Assembly: GCA_030267565.1 (NCBI GenBank)
Contig: BRXU01000041.1
Span: 891,501 to 955,500, forward strand
Reading direction: 5' to 3'
Source: Pleodorina starrii
Lineage: Eukaryota; Chlorophyta; Chlorophyceae; Chlamydomonadales; Volvocaceae
Length of the DNA: 64,000 nucleotides
Shown: one piece after another, positions 56,070-64,000 of the stretch
Numbering within the stretch: position 1 is the stretch's first letter
Layout of the letters: the number at the start of each line of letters is the position of its first letter
Made by a program: the position numbers and the translations under genes
The notes under the pieces: model-generated
Seen by the model: the letters and a program-made list of their open reading frames with translations, nothing else
The model's database searches: none
What the model was told of the DNA's origin: nothing

Positions 56070-59000
56070 GGTGCCCGTGCCCGTGCCCGGTGCCCGGTGC
56101 CCGGTGCCCGGTGCCCGTGCCCGGTGCCCGGTGCCCGGTGCCCGGTGCCCGGTGCCCGTGCCCGGTGCCCGGTGCCCGGTGCCCGGTGCCCGGTGCCCGT
56201 GCCCGGTGCCCGGTGCCCGGTGCCCGGTGCCCGGTGCCCGGTGCCCGGTGCCCGGTGCCCGGTGCCCGGTGCCCGGTGCCCGGTGCCCGGTGCCCGGTGC
56301 CCGGTGCCCGGTGCCCGGTGCCCGGTGCCCGGTGCCCGGTGCCGGTGCCCGCTGCCCGGCGCCCGGCGCCCCGTGCCCGGTGCCCGGTGCCCGGTGCCCG
56401 GTGCCCGGTGCCCGGTGCCCGGTGCCCGGTGCCCGGTGCCCGGTGCCCGGTGCCCGGTGCCCGGTGCCCGGTGCCCGGTGCCCGGTGCCCGGTGCCCGGT
56501 GCCCGGTGCCCGGTGCCCGGTGCCCGGTGCCCGGTGCCCGGTGCCCGGTGCCCGGTGCCCGGTGCCCGGTGCCCGGTGCCCGGTGCCCGGTGCCCGGTGC
56601 CCGGTGCCCGGTGCCCGGTGCCCGGTGCCCGGTGCCCGGTGCCCGGTGCCCGGTGCCCGGTGCCCGGTGCCCGGTGCCCGGTGCCCGGTGCCCGGTTGCC
56701 CGGTGCCCGGTGCCCGGTGCCCGGTGCCCGGTGCCCGGTGCCCGTGGCCCGGTGCCCGGTGCCCGGTGCCCGGTGCCCGGTGCCCGGTGCCCGGTGCCCG
56801 GTGCCCGGTGCCCGGTGCCCGGTGCCCGGTGCCCGGTGCCCGGTGCCCGGTGCCCGGTGCCCGGTGCCCGGTGCCCGGTGCCCGTGCCCGGTGCCGGGTG
56901 CCCGGTGCCCGTGCCCGGTGCCCGGTGCCCGGTGCCCGGTGCCCGGTGCCCGTGCCCGGTGCCCGGTGCCCGGTGCCCGGTGCCCGGTGCCCGGTGCCCG
57001 GTGCCCGGTGCCCGGTGCCCGGTGCCCGGTGCCCGGTGCCCGGTGCCCGGTGCCCGGAGCCCGGTGCCCGGTGCCCGGTGCCCGGTGCCCTGTGCCCGGT
57101 GCCCGGTGCCCGGTGCCCGGTGCCCGGTGCCCGGTGCCCGGTGCCCGGTGCCCGGTGCCCGGTGCCCGGTGCCCGGTGCCCGGGCCCGTGCCACGTGCCC
57201 GGTGCCCGGTGCCCGGTGCCCGGTGCCCGGTGCCCGGTGCCCGGTGCCCGGTGCCCCGTGCCCGGTGCCCGGTGCCCGGTGCCCGGTGCCCGGTGCCCGG
57301 TGACCGGCGCCCGCTGCCCGGTGCCCGGTGCCCGGTGCCCGGTGCCCGGTGCCCGGTGCCCGGTGCCCGGTGCCCGGTGCCCGGTGCCCGGTGCCCGGTG
57401 CCCCGTGCCCGGTGCCCGGTGCCCGGTGCCCGGTGCCCGGTGCCCGGTGCCCGGTGCCCGGTGCCCGGTGCCCGTGCCCGGTGCCCGGTGCCCGGTGCCC
57501 GGTGCCCGGTGCCCGTGCCCGTGCCCGGTGCCCGGTGCCCGGTGCCCGGTGCCCGGTGCCCGTGCCCGTGCCCGGTGCCCGGTGCCCGGTGCCCGGTGCC
57601 CGGTGCCCGGTGCCCGGTGCCCGGTGCCCGGTGCCCGGTGCCCGGTGCCCGGTGCCCGGTGCCCGGTGCCCGGTGCCCGGTGCCCGGTGCCCGGTGCCCG
57701 GTGCCCGGTGCCCGGTGCCCGGTGCCCGGTGCCCGGTGCCCGGTGCCCGGTGCCCGGTGCCCGGTGCCCGGTGCCCGGTGCCCGGTGCCCGGTGCCCGGT
57801 GCCCGGTGCCCGGTGCCCGGTGCCCGGTGCCCGGTGCCCGGTGCCCGGTGCCCGGTGACCGGTGCCCTGTGCCCGGTGCCCGGTGCCCGGTGCCCGGTGC
57901 CCGGTGCCCGGTGCCCGGTGCCCGGTGCCCGGGGCCCGCGCCCGGTGCCCGGTGCCCGGTGCCCGGTGCCCGGTGCCCGGTGCCCGGTGCCCGGTGCCCG
58001 GTGCCCGGTGCCCGGTGCCCGGTGCCCGGTGCCCGGTGCCCGGTGCCCGGTGCCCGGTGCCCGGTGCCCGGTGCCCGGTGCCCGGTGCCCGGTGCCCGGT
58101 GCCCGGTGCCCGGTGCCCGGGGCCCCGTGCCCGGTGCCCGGTGCCCGGTGCCCGGTGCCCGGTGCCCGGTGCCCGGTGCCCGGTGCCCGGTGCCCGGTGC
58201 CCGGTGCCCGGTGCCCGGTGCCCGGTGCCCGGTGCCCGGTGCCCGGTGCCCGGTGCCCGGTGCCCGGTGCCCGGTGCCCGGTGCCCGGTGCCCGGTGCCC
58301 GGTGCCCCGGTGCCCGGTGCCCGGTGCCCGTGCCCGGTGCCCGGTGCCCGGTGCCCGGTGCCCGGTGCCCGGTGCCCCGTGCCCGGTGCCCGGTGCCCGG
58401 TGCCCGGTGCCCGGTGCCCGGTGCCCGGTGCCCGGTGCCCGGTGCCCGTGCCCGGTGCCCGTGCCCGGTGCCCGGTGCCGGTGCCCGGTGCCCGGTGCCC
58501 GGTGCCCGGTGCCCGTGCCCGGTGCCCGGTGCCCGGTTCCACGTGCCCGGTGCCCGGTGCCCGGTGCCCGGTGCCCGGTGCCCGGTGCCCGGTGCCCGGT
58601 GCCCGGTGCCCGGTGCCCGGTGCCCGGTGCCCGGTGCCCGGTGCCCGGTGCCCGGTGCCCGGTGCCCGTGCCCGGTGCCCGGTGCCCGGTGCCCGGTGCC
58701 CGGTGCCCGGTGCCCGGTGCCCGGTGCCCGGTGCCCGGTGCCCGGTGCCCCGTGCCCGGTGCCCGGTGCCCGGTGCCCGGTGCCCGGTGCCCGGTGCCCG
58801 GTGCCCGGTGCCCGGTGCCCGGTGCCCGGTGCCCGGTGCCCGGTGCCCGGTGCCCGGTGCCCGGTGCCCGGTGCCCGGTGCCCGGTGCCCGGTGCCCGGT
58901 GCCCGTGCCCGGTGCCCGGTGCCCGGTGCCCGGTGCCCGGTGCCCGGTGCCCGGTGCCCGGTGCCCGGTGCCCGGTGCCCGGTGCCCGGTGCCCGGTGCC

Positions 59001-62000
59001 CGGTGCCCGGTGCCCGGTGCCCGGTGCCCGGTGCCCGGTGCCCGGTGCCCGGTGCCCGGTGCCCGGTGCCCGGTGCCCGGTGCCCGTGCCCGGTGCCCGG
59101 TGCCCGGTGCCCGGTGCCCGGTGCCCGGTGCCCGGTGCCCGGTGCCCGGTGCCCCGTGCCCGGTGCCCGGTGCCCGGTGCCCGGTGCCCGGTGCCCGGTG
59201 CCCGGTGCCCGGTGCCCGGTGCCCGGTGCCCGGTGCCCGGTGCCCGGTGCCCGGTGCCCGGTGCCCGGTGCCCGGTGCCCGGTGCCCGGTGGCCGTGGGC
59301 CGGTGCCCGGTGCCCGGTGCCCGTGCCCGGTGCCCGGTGCCCGGTGCCCGGTGCCCGGTGCCCGGTGCCCCGTGCCCGGTGCCCGGTGCCCGGTGCCCGG
59401 TGCCCGGTGCCCGGTGCCCGGTGCCCGGTGCCCGGTGCCCGGTGCCCGGTGCCCGGTGCCCGGTGCCCGGTGCCCGGTGCCCGGTGCCCGGTGCCCGGTG
59501 CCCGGTGCCCGGTGCCCGGTGCCCGGTGCCCGGTGCCCGGTGACCGGTGCACGCTGCCCGGTGCCCGGTGCCCGGTGCCCGGTGCCCGGTGCCCGGTGCC
59601 CGGTGCCCGGTGCCCGGTGCCCGGTGCCCGTGCCCGGTGCCCGGTGCCCCGTGCCCGGTGCCCGGTGCCCGGTGCCCGGTGCCCGGTGCCCGGTGCCCGG
59701 TGCCCGGTGCCCGGTGCCCGGTGCCCGGTGCCCGGTGCCCGGTGCCCGGTGCCCGGTGCCCGGTGCCCGGTGCCCGGTGCCCGGTGCCCGGTGCCCGGTG
59801 CCCGGTGCCCGGTGCCCGGTGCCCGGTGCCCGCTGCCCGCTGCCCGGTGCCCGGTGCCCCGTGCCCGGTGCCCGGTGCCCGGTGCCCGGTGCCCGGTGCC
59901 CGGTGCCCGGTGCCCGGTGCCCGGTGCCCGGTGCCCGGTGCCCGGTGCCCGGTGCCCGGTGCCCGGTGCCCGGCCCGGTGCCCGGTTCCCGTTGCCCGGT
60001 GCCCGTCGCCCGGTGCCCGGTGCCCGGTGCCCGGTGCCCGGTGCCCGGTGCCCGGTGCCCGGTGCCCGGTGCCCGGTGCGCCGTGCCCGGTGCCCGGTGC
60101 CCGGTGCCCGGTGCCCGGTGCCCGGTGCCCGGTGCCCGGTGCCCGTGCCCGGTGCCCGGTGCCCGGTGCCCGGTGCCCGGTGCCCGGTGCCCGGTGCCCG
60201 GTGCCCGGTGCCCGGTGCCCGGTGCCCGGTGCCCGGTGCCCGGTGCCCGGTGCCCGGTGCCCGGTGCCCGGTGCCCGGTGCCCGTGCCCGGTGCCCGGTG
60301 CCCGGTGCCCGTGCCCGGTGCCCGGTGCCCGGTGCCCGGTGCCCGGTGCCCGGTGCCCGTGCCCGGTGCCCGGTGCCCGTGCCCGGTGCCCGCTGCCCGG
60401 TGCACCGTGCCCGGTGCCCGGTGCCCGGTGCCCGGTGCCCGGTGCCCGGTGCCCGGTGCCCGGTGCCCGGTGCCCGGTGCCCGGTGCCCGGTGCCCGGTG
60501 CCCGGTGCCCGGTGCCCGGTGCCCGGTGCCCGGTGCCCGGTGCCCGCCCGTCCCTGCCCGTCCCGTGCCCGTGCCCGTGTTATTTTATTTAATTAATTAA
60601 ATTAATTATTAATAATTAATTAATTAATTAAATTCATTAATTGTACCGGCCCGGTGCCCGGTGCCCGGTGCCCGGTGCCCGGTGCCCGGGCCCGGTGCCC
60701 GGTGCCCGTGCCCGGTGCCCGGTGCCCGGTGCCCGGTGCCCGGTGCCCGGTGCCCGGTGCCCGGTGCCCGGTGCCCGGTGCCCGGTGCCCGGTGCCCGGT
60801 GCCCGGTGCCCGGTGCCCGGTGCCCGGTGCCCGGTGCCCGGTGCCCGTGCCCGTGCCCGGTGCCCGGTGCCCGGTGCCCGGTGCCCGGTGCCCGGTGCCC
60901 GGTGCCCGGTGCCCGGTGCCCGGTGCCCGGTGCCCGGTGCCCGGTGCCCGGTGCCCGGTGCCCGGTGCCCGGTGCCCGGTGCCCGGTGCCCGGTGCCCGG
61001 TGCCCGGTGCCCGGTGCCCGGTGCCCGGTGCCCGGTGCCCGGTGCCCGGTGCCCGGTGCCCGGTGCCCGGTGCCCGGTGCCCGGTGCCCGGTGCCCCGTG
61101 CCCGGTGCCCGGTGCCCGGTGCCCGGTGCCCGGTGCCCGGTGCCCGGTGCCCGGTGCCCGGTGCCCGGTGCCCGGTGCCCGGTGCCCGGTGCCCGGTGCC
61201 CGGTGCCCGGTGCCCGGTGCCCGGTGCCCGGTGCCCGTGCCCGGTGCCCGGTGCCCGGTGCCCGGTGCCCGGTGCCCGGTGCCCGGTGCCCGGTGCCCGG
61301 TGCCCGGTGCCCGGTGCCCGGTGCCCGGTGCCCGGTGCCCGGTGCCCGGTGCCCGGTGCCCGGTGCCCGGTTGCCCGGTGCCCGGTGCCCGGTGCCCGGT
61401 GCCCGGTGCCCGGTGCCCGGTGCCCGGTGCCCGGTGCCCGGTGCCCGGTGCCCGGTGCCCGGTGCCCGGTGCCCGGTGCCCGGTGCCCGGTGCCCGGTGC
61501 CCGGTGCCCGGTGCCCGGTGCCCGGTGCCCGGTGCCCGGTGCCCGGTGCCCGGTGCCCGGTGCCCGGTGCCCGGTGCCCGGTGCCCGGTGCCCGGTGCCC
61601 GGTGCCCGGTGCCCGGTGCCCGGTGCCCGGTGCCCGGTGCCCGGTGCCCGGTGCCCGGTGCCCGGTGCCCGGTGCCCGGTGCCCGGTGCCCGGTGCCCGG
61701 TGCCCGGTGCCCGGTGCCCGGTGCCCGGTGCCCGGTGCCCGGTGCCCGGTGCCCGGTGCCCGGTGCCCGGTGCCCGGTGCCCGGTGCCCGGTGCCCGGTG
61801 CCCGGTGCCCGGTGCCCGGTGCCCGGTGCCCGGTGCCCGGTGCCCGGTGCACGGTGCCCGGTGCCCGGTGCCCGGTGCCCGGTGCCCGGTGCCCGGTGCC
61901 CGGTGCCCGGTGCCCGGTGCCCGGTGCCCGGTGCCCGGTGCCCGGTGCCCGGTGCCCGCTGCCCGGTCCCCGGTGCCCCGTGCCCGGTGCCCGGTGCCCG

Positions 62001-64000
62001 GTGCCCGGTGCCCGGTGCCCGGTGCCCGGTGCCCGGTGCCCGGTGCCCGGTGCCCGGTGCCCGGTGCCCGGTGCCCGGTGCCCGGTGCCCGGTGCCCGGT
62101 GCCCGGTGCCCGGTGCCCGGTGCCCGGTGCCCGGTGCCCGGTGCCCGGTGCCCGGTGCCCGGTGCCCGGTGCCCGGTGCCCGGTGCCCGGTGCCCGGTGC
62201 CCGGTGCCCGGTGCCCGGTGCCCGGTGCCCGGTGCCCGGTGCCCGGTGCCCGGTGCCCGGTGCCCGGTGCCCGGTGCCCCGGTGCCCGGTGCCCGGTGCC
62301 CGGTGCCCGGTGCCCGGTGCCCGGTGCCCGGTGCCCGCTGCCCGGTGCCCCGGGCCCGGTGCCCGGTGCCCGGTGCCCGGTGCCCGGTGCCCGGTGCCCG
62401 GTGCCCGGTGCCCGGTGCCCGGTGCCCGGTGCCCGGTGCCCGGTGCCCGGTGCCCGGTGCCCGGTGCCCGTGCCCGGTGCCCGGTGCCCGGTGCCCGGTG
62501 CCCGGTGCCCGGTGCCCGGTGCCCGGTGCCCGGTGCCCGGTGCCCGGTGCCCGGTGCCCGGTGCCCGGTGCCCGGTGCCCGGTGCCCGGTGCCCGGTGCC
62601 CGGTGCCCGGTGCCCGGTGCCCGGTGCCCGGTGCCCGGTGCCCGGTGCCCGGTGCCCGGTGCCCGCGGCCCGGTGCCCGGTGCCCGGTGCCCGGTGCCCG
62701 GTGCCCGGTGCCCGGTGCCCGGTGCCCGGTGCCCGGTGCCCGGTGCCCGGTGCCCGGTGCCCGGTGCCCGGTGCCCGGTGCCCGGTGCCCGGTGCCCGGT
62801 GCCCGGTGCCCCGTGCCCGGTGCCCGGTGCCCGGTGCCCGGTGCCCGGTGCCCGGTGCCCGGTGCCCGGTGCCCGGTGCCCGGTGCCCGGTGCCCGGTGC
62901 CCGGTGCCCGGTGCCCGGTGCCCGGTGCCCGGTGCCCGGTGCCCGGTGCCCGGTGCCCGGTGCCCGGTGCCCGGTGCCCGGTGCCCGGTGCCCGGTGCCC
63001 GGTGCCCGGTGCCCGGTGCCCGGTGCCCGGTGCCCGGTGCCCGGTGCCCGGTGCCCGGTGCCCGGTGCCCGGTGCCCGGTGCCCGTGCCCGGTGCCCGGT
63101 GCCCGGTGCCCGGTGCCCGGTGCCCGGTGCCCGGTGCCCGGTGCCCGGTGCCCGGTGCCCGGTGCCCGGTGCCCGGTGCCCGGTGCCCGGTGCCCGGTGC
63201 CCGGTGCCCGGTGCCCGGTGCCCGGTGCCCGGTGCCCGGTGCCCGGTGCCCGGTGCCCGGTGCCCGGTGCCCGGTGCCCGGTGCCCGGTGCCCGGTGCCC
63301 GGTGCCCGGTGCCCGGTGCCCGGTGCCCGGTGCCCGGTGCCCCGTGCCCGGTGCCCGGTGCCCGGTGCCCGGTGCCCGGTGCCCGGTGCCCGGTGCCCGG
63401 TGCCCGGTGCCCGGTGCCCGGTGCCCGGTGCCCGGTGCCCGGTGCCCGGTGCCCGGTGCCCGGTGCCCGGTGCCCGGTGCCCGGTGCCCGGTGCCCGGTG
63501 CCCGGTGCCCGGTGCCCGGTGCCCGGTGCCCGGTGCCCGGTGCCCGGTGCCCGGTGCCCGGTGCCCGGTGCCCGGTGCCCGGTGCCCGGTGCCCGGTGCC
63601 CGGTGCCCGGTGCCCGGTGCCCGGTGCCCGGTGCCCGGTGCCCGGTGCCCGGTGCCCGGTGCCCGGTGCCCGGTGCCCGGTGCCCGGTGCCCGGTGCCCG
63701 GTGCCCGGTGCCCGGTGCCCGGTGCCCGGTGCCCGGTGCCCGGTGCCCGGTGCCCGGTGCCCGGTGCCCGGTGCCCGGTGCCCGGTGCCCGGTGCCCGGT
63801 GCCCGGTGCCCGGTGCCCGGTGCCCGGTGCCCGGTGCCCGGTGCCCGGTGCCCGGTGCCCGGTGCCCGGTGCCCGGTGCCCGGTGCCCGGTGCCCGGTGC
63901 CCGGTGCCCGGTGCCCGGTGCCCGGTGCCCGGTGCCCGGTGCCCGGTGCCCGGTGCCCGGTGCCCGGTGCCCGGTGCCCGGTGCCCGGTGCCCGGTGCCC
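56070..64000 (-). repeat. Satellite C, right arm in opposite orientation: (GGTGCCC)n
   Basis: The same heptamer as its reverse complement, from the switch centre at 56069 to the window end (at least 7.9 kb). Variants are mostly loss of one G (GCCCGTGCCC), plus single substitutions such as TGACCGG. It is interrupted only by the AT island at 60580-60645. The array runs past the window. Confidence 0.98.
60580..60645. other. AT-rich island inside satellite C
   Basis: About 65 bp of almost pure A/T, mainly TTAATTAA-type repeats, between heptamer arrays of the same orientation. The heptamers just before it are degraded (CCCGCCCGTCCCTGCCCG, 60543-60560). No flanking duplication is clear. It might be an easily unwound site; function unknown. 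Confidence 0.9.

Noticed and set aside
39202..61852. Stop-free frames of up to 4,500 codons on both strands
   Set aside because: They lie wholly or mainly in satellites whose units contain no stop codon in any frame. There is no non-repeat domain, start context or splice pattern, so no coding region is called.
42428..64000. Telomere repeat
   Set aside because: The unit is a heptamer with GGG, but it is GGGCACC and not TTTAGGG or TTTTAGGG. The array is internal, inverted and long.

Overview
The window is nuclear DNA of a eukaryote with high GC and many introns. The best guess is a chlorophyte green alga, probably chlamydomonad/volvocine. This rests on short GT-AG exons with phase-consistent junctions, proteins rich in Ala/Gln/Pro/Gly, abundant microsatellites inside introns, and a chromodomain Ty3/gypsy element. 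No rRNA, tRNA or organelle gene was seen, so the lineage is an inference.

Layout. 1-6064 (+): 3' part of a protein kinase gene, ten exons, 5' end cut by the window edge. 6678-12496 (+): a complete, very young Ty3/gypsy chromovirus with 381-bp LTRs that differ at one base and a GCTAG target duplication. Its gag and pol lie in one frame, split by a single TGA in a TGA-CGG context. 12502-16334: gene-poor sequence, probably including the 3' UTR of the next gene. 16335-22435 (-): a previously unrecognised coiled-coil protein gene of at least eight exons, whose introns hold (TAA)n, (GGGGGC)n and a 10-bp repeat; a 22-bp G-box minisatellite lies just upstream. 22740-26742: gene-poor, with a cluster of perfect hairpins. 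26743-35681 (-): a complete nine-exon gene for a secreted CBM-GH10 endo-xylanase-like enzyme. Its introns hold SINE-like units, perfect palindromes, a palindrome family and an 832-bp inverted-repeat element. 35682-37140: probable promoter region and gene-poor sequence. 37141-64000: almost 27 kb of satellite DNA. This is a 10/11-bp family (37.1-40.7 kb), a 21-bp family (40.7-42.4 kb), then a 7-bp GGGCACC family that runs 13.6 kb in one orientation, flips strand at 56069 and continues in the opposite orientation to the window end, broken only by a 65-bp AT-rich island.

The three host genes are unrelated in function (signalling kinase, structural coiled coil, secreted glycoside hydrolase) and show no sign of joint regulation. 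The exon models were built by hand: every junction listed is GT-AG and the reading phases match. The least certain parts are the last kinase exon and a possible extra coiled-coil exon. The most unusual structure is the giant inverted heptamer satellite with its strand switch, AT island and nested neighbouring satellites.
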